A stretch of 64,000 nt of DNA from Diplolepis rosae (lineage: Eukaryota > Arthropoda > Insecta > Hymenoptera > Diplolepididae). The stretch's first letter is position 1, and each line of letters starts with the position of its first letter. Below the pieces are notes generated by a model. That model saw only the letters and a list, made by a program, of their open reading frames with translations, did not search any database and was not told the origin of the DNA. Shown here piece by piece: positions 1 to 10,659 of this stretch. The stretch spans positions 4,278,001 through 4,342,000 of the forward strand of contig JAPYXD010000714.1 of assembly GCA_030998225.1 (NCBI GenBank). The letters are read 5' to 3'. Both the position numbers and the translations under genes were made by a program.

Positions 1-1
1 A

Positions 2-410
2 TACTCTTTGAAATTATTGTATTCATAGCCATTCTATACCCTACTTCAATTTTTAATACTGAAAAACGCGAAGAATTACAATTTTTAGCTAGTACGTATA
101 ATACACGGGTAACAATACTCTCGTGCAAGTAATGTATTTCTAGTAAAATGATTTAGCAAGAAGTTTCTAATCCTGAAAACGCAAAGAACCGCACTTTCAC
201 TTTACTCGTATAATATGCGCTCAAAAACTGGACTCGACTTATTTAGTTTAAAATAACCGTGCGAAATCCTGGAAGACAATACTCTATGAAAATATCGTAT
301 TTATAGTAAAAACGATTCCGTAATACAATTTCTAATCATGAAAACGCGAGGAATAGCATTATTTAATTAACAAAAATAATATATGCGTAAATAACTAGAC
401 TTGTTTTTTA
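2..410. repeat. Degenerate tandem repeat, three units
   Basis: Three related units begin near 2, 115 and 280, each opening with AATACTCT and later carrying TCTAAT-CTGAAAACGCRA followed by a run into GTATAATA-type sequence. The units differ in length (about 113 and 165 bases), so this is an old, indel-rich array that continues past the left edge. No coding sequence is seen in it. Confidence 0.55.
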
Positions 411-860
411 AGGGGTTATATACACTTATGTTCGAGAAAAAATGCGGATTTTTTCGATTTTTTTTTGGAAAAACAACACATTTTTTTTTTTAAACTGAAC
501 GCCTATTTATTTATACATGTCGAAAAATCTTTCACGAATTTTTTCAACAAAAAAAAATTCATAGCTGGAGTCAATATTGCCATTGTGCTAAAACACAATT
601 TTCCCGACATCTCTTGCGGTGAGCATGATGAAGGAAGGATTCGTGAACGAAGGATTTTGCGAAATTCATTTTTTTCCAAAAATGGTGATCGTTTTTCTAA
701 AAAGTTTGATTTTCGAACGTCTGAGCCCCATGGAAAATGGCAATTGCCCTTGGTCAAGGGATTAACTAGTTCGCCGGTATTTTAACAATTGCGTGCTGTT
801 CCGGTGATGTCGGGTATCATTCGGTATCCTACTGAGTCATTTCGTCACATTCAGTAACAA
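411..860. other. Unassigned sequence with homopolymer T runs
   Basis: T- and A-rich sequence with open frames of about 100 codons on both strands that show no recognisable domain. No splice-bounded exon, repeat family or RNA gene could be assigned. The frames are probably chance. Confidence 0.4.
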
Positions 861-900
861 TCGGGTACGTTCGGGTGTGTTCGGGTACGTTCGGGTATAG
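861..900 (+). repeat. 10-bp minisatellite (CGGGTACGTT)
   Basis: Four consecutive 10-base units read CGGGTACGTT, CGGGTGTGTT, CGGGTACGTT and CGGGTATAGA. Looser relatives (TCGGTATCCT and similar) lie just upstream from about 815. The array directly abuts the LINE-like coding remnant that begins at 900. Confidence 0.8.
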
Positions 901-1080
901 AGAGACGCCGCGATAGATTGATAGGACACACACTTAAACATAAGGGACTGGCAGAATCAATTCTAAAAGGTACAGTAGAGGGGCGCAAAAAGAAAGAGAA
1001 GACAAAGATTTGAGCATATGAAACAAATCATCAAATCAGTCTCAGGACTGCTGACTATAACAACAACAAAACCCGAACAA
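900..1080 (+). pseudogene. Non-LTR retrotransposon ORF2 C-terminus (3' end fragment)
   Basis: Frame 900-1013 encodes a basic peptide with the pattern R-R-R-D-R-L-I-G-H-T-L-K-H-K-G, then L-K-G-T-V-E-G-R-K-K-K. This is the extreme C-terminal signature of many insect LINE reverse transcriptases (usually R/W-I-G-H-T-L-R, then I-L-E-G-x-V-E-G-R-R). A TGA at 1011 interrupts it, and the frame then continues for about 20 codons. It ends in an AAC-rich tail (1060-1077), as in LINE families with simple-repeat tails. Only the 3' end is present, consistent with 5' truncation during target-primed reverse transcription. The exact clade cannot be fixed from so short a piece. Confidence 0.6.
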
Positions 1081-1984
1081 AATCAATTTATCAGTTACAT
1101 TTCTCTAAAGGTTTTTCTCCAGTAAACTATTTTTTTTTTTAAACCACTTAGAAAACCCTTGATTTTCAAAAATAAATTTATTTTTAACACTAAACAGAAA
1201 TTTGAAATTAGGTAGGGGATAACTATACCAATTCTTAAACCCAACTTTACCAATTGTTAACACTATTTTATCATCTAAAATAAAATAAAACATTTATGTT
1301 GAACTATTATTCAACTACGTTGAACTATATATAATAGGATAAAAACCAGAAAAACCATAAAAGATTCCGGTAATAAAATTGAACCAATTTCTTCAAAACT
1401 AAGAAATATTTTGGAAACTTCATTATTCCTATACGGTTTTAATAAATGTCCAAACACTCAAGATTCTTACGTTAAAAGTTCCAAAAATATAGATCAAATA
1501 ACTGAACTCCACTTCTTATGACTTTGCACAAGTGCACGTGGATGCGAGTTCCCGGAACGTTTGATGTATTGTATTTTTCATCTTTAGAATGTAGACTTAT
1601 GGTCTTGAGATTTCGAGGGCGCGCCTCTAGGGTTTTGCTAAATAAGTAGAAGTTGATGACTGTTTTCGGTGGATAGAATTCTCAAAGTTTCTTTTCTCAA
1701 ATTGTATCTCTTGAACGCAATTTTAAGGATTTTTATAGTGAATTGTAACCCTCCCTTTTCTTTTTCGTGCTTACAAAATTAAATTTTTTATCTTAAATTT
1801 TAATTATTTTAATTAAAAAGACAAAGAAACAACATAATATGGCACTCATTGCACATATCATTTACACATAGCCTTGCGAAAATTTTAGATTGGTGTCTAA
1901 AAATATTTGATTGGCCTGAGAACAATATTTCAATAATCTTCTTAGATTGGTAGTTGAGGTTAATTGTAATTTAACTATTGAATA
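1081..1984. other. AT-rich sequence without recognised gene
   Basis: Short open frames only, with no domain, exon or repeat recognised. Positions 1740-1930 may hold the distal end of the adjacent mariner, but no terminal inverted repeat matching the one near 2700 was found there. Confidence 0.4.
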
Positions 1985-2701
1985 CCGTTACGGTAAAAGT
2001 GTTTATCTTTTGAGGCTATCCACGAATCAAGTCATTTTTCGATATCTTCATATGAGTGAAATTGCTGATCAGCCAGACCATGTGCCATCGACCAGAACAA
2101 GTAATAATCGGACGGCGCAATATCTGGGGAATATGGCGGGTGGGGTAGGACTTCCCATTTGAGCGTTTTCAGGTAGGTTGTAACGGGTTTGGCAACGTAA
2201 GGCCGAGCGTTGTCATGCTGTATAATCACTTTTTTGTGCCTCTGCTCGTATTGTGGACGTTTTTCGCGCAGTGCTCGGCTTAAACGCATCAATTGCGTTC
2301 GATACAGTTCCCCAGTGTTTTTGGCCTTTCTTCACGCGGACGGTCGTCAACATCGAAATCACTGTCTTTGAAGCGACGGAACCAATCACGGTACGTTGTT
2401 TCACTTAGAGCAGCATCTCCGTAAACTTTTTGGAGCTCTCGATGCGCTTCAGCTGCCGTTTCCTTCGAATCAAAGAAGAAAATCAACACTTCCCACAAAT
2501 GACGATTATTTGGCACAAAATCAGACATTTTCATACAATCAAAAGTATATGATGCCAAAACAAAATCACTAATGTGTCAAAATGGTTTTTTCACCATACG
2601 TCTAAGCTTGGTTCATGACGTTTTGGATATTTCAAAATCGACCAGCAGTTACTGCTAGAGCCATCTATTGACAAATAGCAGGAACTTAGTTGCGCACCTA
2701 A
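1985..2701 (-). pseudogene. Internally deleted mariner transposase
   Basis: Read on the minus strand, the N-terminal part (about 2558-2310) has the mariner helix-turn-helix region, with motifs such as M-S-D-F-V-P-N, A-A-E-A-H-R and W-F-R-R-F-K. After a deletion and frame change the C-terminal catalytic part follows (2290-1985), including H-D-N-A-R-P and P-P-Y-S-P-D-I-A-P-S-D-Y. The middle third, with the first catalytic Asp and the linker, is missing, so the element cannot be autonomous. The 5' terminus at 2691-2701 reads TTAGGTGCGCA on the minus strand and abuts a TA at 2702, as expected for a mariner end. The opposite terminal repeat was not found. It resembles the copy at 17886-18410 (both keep L-M-R-L-S-R-A-L). 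Confidence 0.85.
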
Positions 2702-2703
2702 TA

Positions 2704-3180
2704 TCTTTTGGATACTGAAAACAGTTGATAATGCTATGTTCTTCTGAATTTCAGAAAATAACTTGTTTACTGGTTAGAATTGTTTTCTAATACTCAAGTT
2801 CATTCTTTTCGGCTTATAACATTTTTGTAGTTTATAAAGTATTAAATGAGGTAAGGAATCACAGGAATATGCCTAGCTCAGTGCTAATGTCTGAGAGGTT
2901 ATTCTACGCAAATCTGATAAAGCATACTATTTTTTTTCATACTAGTTATAGTGAATGTAATATAAGATGTTAAGGGGGTCACCTGTGTGCCGGTGGTGCT
3001 TCGAGCACTTTTTCAGGAATTATTTTTCAGGAGAAGTACTTAATATTTTTTAACGAATTTTACGTTATTTTGAAGGTTTATTTTTTCATTTTACTCAGTG
3101 ATTTTTTGACCTGTTATGAGATGTAAAAAATGCAAAAATCAGAGTTTGAAAATACCGCTACGTGGGTAATTTGAGTAATC
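2704..3180. other. AT-rich sequence without recognised gene
   Basis: No coding, RNA or repeat signal could be supported here. It separates the mariner remnant from the gag-like fragment. Confidence 0.35.
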
Positions 3181-3189
3181 TTTCTAGAT

Positions 3190-3540
3190 TTTCATGCTTC
3201 TGATAATTTACTTCTCAATAATCGCGCTAAATTTTCTTGAACTGCGGGTGCTGGCAGCATTGCTTTTGCCTCATAACGTCCTTCAATGAAATTTGACAAT
3301 GGAATGTTACTTGCATCAAATAAGGGTACTACTTCTAACGCGTTGCGTAAGGATACTTGATGACTATTAGGTAGGGCCATTTCGTTGTTTATAATTTGAT
3401 TAACGTTTTGTTCAGAATTGTTGTGAACAGGTTGCTCCATTTGTTCGTTACCGGTACTATTATCGTCGCTATCGTGATTACTTGTAATTGTTTTTTTAGT
3501 AAGAGATTTTTTTGATAAATTTATTTTAGTTCTTTCTTCA
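3190..3540 (-). pseudogene. Gag-like fragment of a retroelement
   Basis: A minus-strand frame runs from about 3540 to a stop at 3192. Its N-terminal half is Asn/Ser-rich and polar. Its C-terminal half has the pattern V-V-P-L-F-D-A-S-N-I-P-L-S-N-F, then A-K-A-M-L-P and L-A-R-L-L-R-S-K-L, which recalls the start of the matrix/capsid region of insect Ty3/gypsy-type gag proteins (P-x-F-D-G-x-N followed by a helical L-L-R-x-K-L). The frame stops soon after, and no protease, RT or LTR is nearby. A second polar frame (3723-3538) may be its frameshifted upstream part. Assignment is by motif only; an unrelated host exon is possible. Confidence 0.4.
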
Positions 3541-4138
3541 ACTGCATTTTTTGGAATATAAGTAAATATAAGTAGTTTCGTTTTTTAATGTTTCGTATTG
3601 ATCAATTGATCCACAAATAATACTTGAATTAGTTTTTGAATTTGAATTAAACCAATTATTCGAGTCAGATAAACTGCTTGTTCCGGCAGTTTCGAATTGA
3701 TCTGTTGTTAGAAATATTCTCAAAATTTTCTTTAGTTACTTTTTCCTTCACAGTAACTGTTCTTTTTGGTTTGAGGGGACAAGTATGATTTTGTGCCACA
3801 AATTTTGCAAATGTTCAGTATTTTTCTTAACTTGACTTGCGCGTAATAGGATTTTCTTGATTTTGGGATTTCCCTAATTCACTGAGATTAAGGGCCCGAC
3901 ATAGGTCATTATGAAATAGAATTTACTGATACGTACATGGAGGCACCTTTGAAATTGCAATACATAAATATTCAATTGGATCAACCGAAAAGATTTAAAA
4001 ATATCTTTCTTTTTAATATATGTTTTGTTGTAATCAATAAATGTGATTGATAATTTGTTTACTAAAAAATAAGAATTCCAATTCAATATTCCATGTCAGG
4101 TAATAATTTTATAGTTATCAAACAAAATTCAAAAAATC
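3541..4138. other. Unassigned sequence between gag-like fragment and repeat copy 1
   Basis: Contains a short minus-strand frame rich in Lys/Thr/Val (about 3720-3780) that could belong to the adjacent gag-like remnant. The rest is AT-rich with nothing recognised. Confidence 0.3.
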
Positions 4139-5388
4139 TGCCCGCTTTGCGGGCACATTCTCATCGCGCGCTTTGCTCGCAAGTTTGAACGCGCCTATGG
4201 CGCGCGATTTAATCGTCGTGCTTCGCGCTCCATTCTTTTTAGACCTCGCGCTTAGCGTTCGGTCTTATGCTTTTCGCATACACTTAAGTTTATTTCTTAT
4301 AATTTGATACTGAAGCTCAAATCAATTTTATAATATTACAGATGATGTGAATTATAAATTTTCTCAACGTCACTAAATTTGTTTTTGAGTTTAAGTGAAA
4401 CAGGAAATTCAATTCACTTAAGGCTTTATCGGTCTTAAGGAACACATTCTCATCATGACACTCGCGCTTCGCGTTCGATTTTCTGTATACATTTCAGTAA
4501 CTTTTTAATAAACATATATATTTGGGCTGAAAAATAGAATTTTTCAATAGCGTTTCTTATAATCAAAACATAAAATATATATTCTGTCGAGAAGTGTCTT
4601 GAAGAGAATTTTTAGACCTCATTTAGGCAAATAATTTTCCATCTAAACGTTTTTTTTTTATCTCACATATTTTGTCTAAAAAATGGAATTTTTGGATTTT
4701 AATCGTATTTTTAGAATGGAAACGAAAAATTTCAGAAACTGTGTGAGAAAAAATTGTAGGTCTTTTTAGAATGAACAACTTTGCATTCTTACATTTTTTC
4801 GTATTTCACATATTATTGTTAAAAAAAATTGAGTTTTGGATTTTCAATAGTATTTTTTTAAATTAAAAAGAAAAATATACATCTTATGAAAAAATGTCGC
4901 AATTTAAATTTGTAGATCTTAATGTAGAAAATAATTTTGTATCATAACTTTTTTTCATATCTCGTATAATTTGACTGGAAAATGGAATTTTTATATTGAC
5001 TTTTTTCGAGTTTTGTCATACTGTAACATTTCTAATTTTGGTTTAATCAAATAATGTTATGAAGATAATTTGTAGAGATTTATGAGCCCTATCAAAAACC
5101 ATTAATAGAATTTTTGATTTTTTCAAGAACACAAAAAATGGTCTATTTTCTTCAATTTTGGTTGGATATGGCTGGTTAACGAACTTGTCCTTACTTTTTC
5201 GTCCCCGATAAAATGTGCCCAAGCTCAATTGTATTGAGAGTTATCGAGTATGCGACCTACAGACAGACAGACACTTTCGTAAAAACCACTTTTTCTGACT
5301 CAGGGAGTCTCAAAACGTAAAGATTTGATGGAAATTTCGAGTCATTTTTCACATAAAACTAATACCTTCTCATCCATGGTGAGAATGT
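4139..5388 (+). mobile_element. GC-hairpin-headed dispersed repeat, copy 1
   Basis: Starts with a short hairpin (GCCCGCTTTGCGGGC) and ACATTCTCATC and ends with GGTGAGAATGT, so the ends are short imperfect inverted repeats. The first 150 bases carry repeated GC blocks of the type CGCGCTTCGCGCTC in otherwise AT-rich DNA. The interior has several degenerate repeats of about 130 bases, each with a TCTCATATTTTG..AAAATGGAATTTTTG pattern and followed by a GTAGATCTT motif. A second copy in the same orientation lies at 21913-23061 and matches along its whole length. No transposase frame was found, so this is a non-autonomous repeat family of unknown class. Confidence 0.7.
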
Positions 5389-6256
5389 AAAAAGACAAAT
5401 TACATCTTCTTGTGAAATATCAATGTAACCTATTGCCGAAGAGTTGAATAGCTAAGTCGTATGTGCATTAGCTTGTACTCTTTTACGTATGTTCCTATTT
5501 CTCCTCTTTAGTTTTCTCTTTTCCTTATCTTCATTGCGCTGTTACAAATTAAGTTTAACTAACAGTGCTTTAATTTTCTTTGAGTATGATAATATCCTGT
5601 AACATGTGAAAGGTAATTATGTGCATCTGGAATTCTCTACAATTATTCTTACAATTCTATGTCCAGCCACTGAGCTTTTGCTATTAATTTCATCCTTCCT
5701 ATATGTGTTAAGATATTCTTTTTACACATAAGACCTAAAAATCATTTTACGTTTTGAAAATAGAACACGGAATTTATTTCCTGAGCCAACCAACTGTCCG
5801 AAAGTCTCTGTCCTTTCGATTTAAATGCTGGAAGGTATTCAAAACAGTTGGCAATTCATAGAGAAAGTTATGAATTTGTCTTCACAGTGGTAGGGGGTGA
5901 GATAAGGAATCTGTTATAAAACTATTGTTATAAAAATTCCTTTATAGAGCTTATAAGGGTGCTATTATGGTCAAGCTAATTGAATGTATTTCTTATTATT
6001 GTCTTTTAACTTGTGTGGTTCACTAATTCGTTAATCGGTTAGTTAACGCACGCTACAGACATCATAACGTTGGCATCTCTAATATTCGCAAACATAGTAA
6101 TAAAAGATTAATAAAAATATCTCTTCTAACAAAATAGATTGTAACGTTTCATTTTTTTACGATATATGATTTTCTTTAAATTATTAAATTAAATTTCGAT
6201 TAAAACATTTACAAAATAATCATTACGTTGATATTCTCAAAATATAATATTTTTAG
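5389..6256. other. Presumed CSE1L intron, nothing recognised
   Basis: AT-rich and without a supported gene or repeat. It ends at the acceptor AG (6255-6256) of the first visible CSE1L exon, so it should be intronic. The preceding CSE1L exon was not found anywhere in 1-6256. Confidence 0.45.
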
Positions 6257-6420
6257 CATCGGATCATGAGTTATTTGAAAACAACTCAGAGGAATATATA
6301 AGACGTGATATTGAAGGGAGTGATGTTGATACCAGGAGAAGAGCAGCCTGTGATCTCGTAAAAGTGTTTTCGAAATATTTTGAAGAAAAAATCATGGAAA
6401 TTTTTGGGGCTTATATCCAG
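6257..6420 (+). CDS. CSE1L: CSE1L (exportin-2) internal exon A
   Basis: Encodes part of exportin-2, the HEAT-repeat karyopherin that, with RanGTP, returns importin-alpha from nucleus to cytoplasm. The 164-nt exon begins with the last two bases of a codon and ends in phase 0 at CAG|GTAAGA. It encodes the highly conserved stretch D-H-E-L-F-E-N-N-S-E-E-Y-I-R-R-D, then G-S-D-V-D-T-R-R-R-A-A-C-D-L-V, near residue 360-410 of the animal protein. The following Y-I-Q joins without a gap to the V-M-L-Q of exon B. The acceptor at 6255-6256 follows a T-rich but short tract. Upstream exons are outside the window or unrecognised. The high match to a single-copy cellular gene and intact frame indicate a functional exon. 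Confidence 0.93.
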
Positions 6421-7150
6421 GTAAGAACTGTACTTTCTTGATTTTACTGTCGATAAAAGAGTTTAGAAGGTTTCCATAAAATATTACGGAAGATGTATAA
6501 AAAATATTAGAGTTTCCGAATATTTATTTATTGAAAAAAAATTCTGGAAAATTTGTGATAAAAATGCAACGGCATTACTATAGATTTTATTAGTTTAACT
6601 CAAATGACGTGCTTAATTTATATATATATATATAAATTGTTGGTTTCGATTTTTATCTCTCAGAGGAAAGATAAAATCTAATAAAAAGCCATACATTAAG
6701 TTGTGATAATTTCTCAGTAATTCATGGTATTCGGACATGGGAGAAGAAGTGAAGACCCAATATGCCTATTAATTCTTTATTTGATTCAGAAAGATTTATT
6801 TTCTCACATAATTAGGAAATGAAATTAACATATTTTTAGCAACCCTATAAAAATGAATCTTCCACAAAAAAAAAATTTGTTATAAACAAATCTATTAATC
6901 TTTCCTTATATTCGATACAAATATTTCTAGTCTATTCTAATTACTAAATGATCCTATAAAATATAAAGAGTTATATTGTAAGCTCAATATCAAGAAAGTC
7001 AAATTTACTGAATCTAAATTAAGTGCATGCTATTTCTTTTTGGTTCGAATGAACAGATAAAATTCTAATTCGAATAAAAATCAATTTATAAAATTGTCCT
7101 GAATAGTCAGAACTCGTGACGTGCCGCAAGACAATGATCGCGTGCTCAAA
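6421..7150 (+). other. CSE1L intron, proximal part
   Basis: First part of a 12.3-kb intron (6421-18744). AT-rich, with a TA-dinucleotide run near 6620 and no recognised element before the hairpin array that starts at 7157. Confidence 0.5.
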
Positions 7151-7156
7151 ACTCAG

Positions 7157-7352
7157 ATAGGACGTAAAACATCCTATCCTGCCCAGCGCTACACGATCGT
7201 GAGATGAATTTGAATTCAGACGAGATGTAAAACCCCTCGTCCTGCCCAAAAAGTGTCTCATGAAACGAATCGAAACTCGGTCTAAGGCCTAGAACCCCTT
7301 AGCCTGCCTTGAGAGCGTTTCTCTAGCTGCTTACGGCTCGCCAAAGAGCCGT
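7157..7352 (+). repeat. Array of four hairpins with covarying stems
   Basis: Three 28-base units at 7157-7184, 7220-7247 and 7282-7309 are spaced 63 and 62 bases apart. Each is a stem, a loop with GTAAAAC (unit 3: CTAGAAC), the stem's complement, then CCTGCC. The stems are ATAGGA/TCCTAT, ACGAG/CTCGT and CTAAGG/CCTTAG, so several positions change on both sides and keep pairing. A fourth hairpin, ACGGCTC-GCCAAA-GAGCCGT, lies at 7333-7352. An ACTCAG-like hexamer precedes each of the first three units. The paired changes are visible; an RNA or DNA function is inferred only. It lies in CSE1L intron sequence, and no terminal repeats of a transposon were recognised around it. Confidence 0.6.
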
Positions 7353-7359
7353 CGAACTC

Positions 7360-8089
7360 CCCGTCCCGATCTCAGCATCCCCTTTTTATATCATCTTGCC
7401 CATCTCCCACTCTGTTCCATTCATGACTTTAAAATGTTATCGAGCTAACTGCTTATGCCAAATACTGTGATGTTTTACTATGGAATTCCTTTATGCATCT
7501 ATACAATAAAATTGAAGTGACCTTATTGTGTCCAGCTAAACAAAATCGAATACACCTATATTGAAAATTGAAAATCAACCCTTTTTTAGTCTTGCTTTGG
7601 AAAAGGAAACCCGGACATTTCAATAGAAAACTAGAAATTACCTGAACTTATGCCTATCTATTTCAAAAGCCTCAAAGACTATCAAAGATAGTCAGTAAAG
7701 ATTTTGATGTATACAGGATGATTCAGCTATATGTACACATCCCTCAACAGCTAGTTCGTTATGTACTTTTGATCAAAAATTTATGTTTGCAGAATCTTGT
7801 AAGTACAATAGTTATTATATATTTTTATATAATTATATAAAGGAACGTATTTAGTCAGACACAATGCGACTGCAAAAGTCGGCAGATTATTTGATTTTTT
7901 ATTCGTTTCATGTCGGAATAACTCAATAAACATTTATATACATTTTATTTCAGGGAAAAAGTATTTGTTCATTATATTATTTCTATAGTTAAGTATCGAT
8001 ATAAAAAATGTGAAATACAAAATTAACATGAAACTAAAAATCTTGTATGATGCATTAATTTCCTCCAAAATCATTTGATATGTTCGATT
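7360..8089 (+). other. Intronic sequence without recognised feature
   Basis: Contains a T5 run soon after the hairpins (near 7382) and AT-rich sequence up to the foldback element. No gene or repeat family assigned. Confidence 0.4.
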
Positions 8090-9648
8090 ACACAGGTCTG
8101 CAAATAATGGGTTTGTATTTGTTGTTGGAAAACGAAAGGTCATTTCCGGGGTAATTTTTGACGTAGAATTTGAATCCGAAATCAGAATCAGCCTATCACG
8201 TCAGGATTTTGAGATATTTGAGGTTATGTGCTCTAAAAATGGGGGTTTTCGCTACGTTTGAGCTCATGTACAGAGCGCAAAAAATTTTTTTGGTTTTTTC
8301 TCAAATGTCATCATTTAGCACTATTCTTTCCCTTCGAAATAAGCTATTAAACAGTCACGAGCGATTTTTTTTCACAAAGATACGGCCATATCAAGTGTTG
8401 ACATTTACCTGAACAACCTTATGAGCATTCACATTGACTCTTTGGTGCATACCATTTTGCATTCGAAAATTTATCTTGAAAATTTGTGTTTGCGGTTTTT
8501 GATCGCCTGTGAATAAGAATTTACAGTCAGAAAATTGACATTTACATTTCTAAGATGGCGGATTCAAAATGGCGGATCGAAATTTACGAAATTGAACGAT
8601 TTCGCTCTTTAAAAACTCTTAATCGGGGGTTTCGGAGTTGCTGATTACGAAAATGAGGTCGCAAGATTGACATTTCCATTTCCAAGATGGTAGATTCAAT
8701 GTCGAGGATAGAAATCGACAGAGAACACAGTATTGGTATATGAAATCCTGCATTCGGGGATTTTACGGTCGTCAACTATTTCATGTAAAAAAAAAGAATT
8801 TTTTGCTCAAGGTGATGAATTTAAAATAAAGAATAAAAATTAGCTAAAGAGTGATAAATAGTATAAATTTCTTGATTACGGTCTACCATTTTGATTTTTC
8901 TGTTAAAATCTGTAGAGGTCGATTCCGTTTTTTTAATAAGCGACCTAAAAAAAGCTTCGAGTACACATTCTCAGGGAAAAGAAGTAATGTGAGATTTTTC
9001 ATCAGCTATATCAGTTCATCTACTTGCAATTTTTAGAAATAGAATAATATTTAAAATCAGCGACTTAATAAATCCTCTTATAATTTCGGTTTCAGTGCGC
9101 CATTTTAAAACGGCCAGCCATCTTGTAAATGAAAATGTCAATCTTGCAACCCCATTTTCGTAATCATCAATTCCGAAACCCCCGAGTGAGAGTTTTTAGA
9201 GAGCGAAATCGTTTAATTCCGTAAATTTCGATCCGCCATTTTGAATCCGTCATCTTATAAATGGAAATGTCAATTTTCTGACTGTAAATTCTTATTCACA
9301 GACCATCAAAACCCGCAAGCACAAATTTTAAAGATAAATTTTCGAATGCAGAATAGTATGCACCAAAGAGTCAATGTGAATGCTCATAAGGTTGTTCGGA
9401 TAAATTTCAAAACTTGATATGGCTGTATTTTTGTGAGAAAAAATCGCCCGCGACTGTTCAATAGCTCATTTTAGAGGGAAAGAGTAGAGCTAAATGATGA
9501 TATTTGAAAAAAAAAACCAAAAAAAATTCTTGCGCCCTGTACATAACCTCAAAAGTAGCGAAAAGCCCCATTTTCGAGCACATAACGTCAAAAATTACTC
9601 CGGAAACGACCCATAGCTTTTCAACAACAAAACCTTGCAGACCTGTGT
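8090..9648. mobile_element. Large foldback (long-inverted-repeat) element
   Basis: The left arm (about 8090-8692) and right arm (about 9117-9648) are inverted copies of each other, joined by a loop of about 420 bases. Both outer ends carry CACAGGTCTGCAA or its complement. The left arm has an extra stretch of about 55 bases near 8165-8220 absent from the right arm. Inside the arms are repeated AAGATGG(C)GG-type motifs and CAAAATGGCGG. The open frames in the arms have no recognisable domain. This is a non-autonomous foldback-type element inserted in the CSE1L intron. Confidence 0.8.
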
Positions 9649-10024
9649 TATTATTAATTTAAGTAAAACAAATTTAAATAAGAAAAGGCATGCGTTTTTA
9701 ATATTTTATGTGAGTTATTCAAGGGTACGCGGATGTTATTTAAACTGCGAAATTTAAACCATATAAATATCGTTTAGATTTGTTTTTTCTCATATGGGAT
9801 CGTTGATCTTCTGTCTTCGGATTAAGCGCGTGTTCCCGCACGTCTATGTTTACTATGTTGTTTTCAAATGGGGAAAGCCGAGTTTTTATTACACTTATTC
9901 ATATTATGGCATCGAAATTCAATGTAATTACAACAGTCCTTGAAACTTTCAGAAGAGAAATTAGTATTTTAAATACCCAATATTATCAATCTCCATTCAA
10001 AAAATTAAGAATACAAAAAAATGA
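9649..10024 (+). other. Intronic sequence between two elements
   Basis: AT-rich; a roughly 100-codon open frame starting at 9846 runs into the poly(T) of the next element and shows no domain, so it is not called as a gene. Confidence 0.4.
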
Positions 10025-10034
10025 TATGATTACT
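10025..10034 (+). repeat. Target-site duplication, left copy
   Basis: TATGATTACT, repeated exactly at 12067-12076. It directly precedes the poly(T) of the LINE-derived insertion. Confidence 0.75.
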
Positions 10035-10186
10035 TTTTTTTTCTTTTTTTTTTGTGGAGGAGGGAAAATGCCGAAATCTTTTATAGCACGACTCTTTCGT
10101 CATCCGTTCGCCCAAAACCTACCCCTACGGCCGCACGCTCGTTAGACTTAACCAACGACCCAACAGGCCCAGCCTAACCAAGCTCA

Positions 10187-10651
10187 TCAATGATTCAAAA
10201 CGATCAGGTCATTTCTAGCGACCATCTCGCCGATCAGGATTCTCCTCCTATATAGATGGGCTTCTCCCCACTTGGGCGACTCACCATTGAAGTCCCCCCC
10301 TATGAGGGTCTGCCCGACAGCCTCACTCAGGCTTTTCTCAGGGAGGAGAAGCTGTGTCTCGAAGACCTCGAGAGGGTCGTTGGGGAAGAAGTAGCAGCTG
10401 TACACACGCACACCCGCCACCTCTACCGAAACAAACTCCGCATCGGACTCCAGAAAATCCCCGACGCTCAAATGAAGGCTACAAACAAGAATCCCGGCCC
10501 TCCTTGATGCATCCTGATAACAGGCAGAGTTGTCGGACCATATGTACTGCTCACTAATGAGCAATACATCAGATCCCCTCTCCCGGGCAATCTGCATCAG
10601 GGGGCCCTGGGCGCCCTTACTGCTTCCAAGGTTGAGCTGCAGGAACTTCAC
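10187..10651 (-). pseudogene. LINE endonuclease domain remnant
   Basis: An uninterrupted minus-strand frame of 154 codons encodes the N-terminal half of an APE-type endonuclease. It starts M-K-F-L-Q-L-N-L and keeps L-I-S-E-Q (catalytic Glu), Y-S-C-Y-F-F-P-N-D and G-G-D-F-N-G-E-S (catalytic Asp/Asn). It is clearly homologous to residues of ORF2 at 37500-38007 but ends where the D-L-T and S-D-H motifs should follow, because the element is internally deleted there. It therefore lacks part of the active site and all of the RT. Confidence 0.85.
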
Positions 10652-10659
10652 TTCCTGCC

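Noticed and set aside
3192..3440. Complete retroviral-type gag gene
   Set aside because: Only the first part of a gag-like region is present, with no nucleocapsid knuckles, protease, pol or LTR nearby.
7019..7261. 80-codon minus-strand frame over the hairpins with repeated L-G-R...F-T-S
   Set aside because: The peptide repetition follows from the hairpin repeats, and the third and fourth hairpins do not maintain the frame.
8584..8775. Minus-strand frame with I-L-D-I-E-S-T-I-L-E-M repeats
   Set aside because: Generated by the ATGGCGGATTC/ATTGACATTTCC repeats of the foldback arms; no coding evidence.
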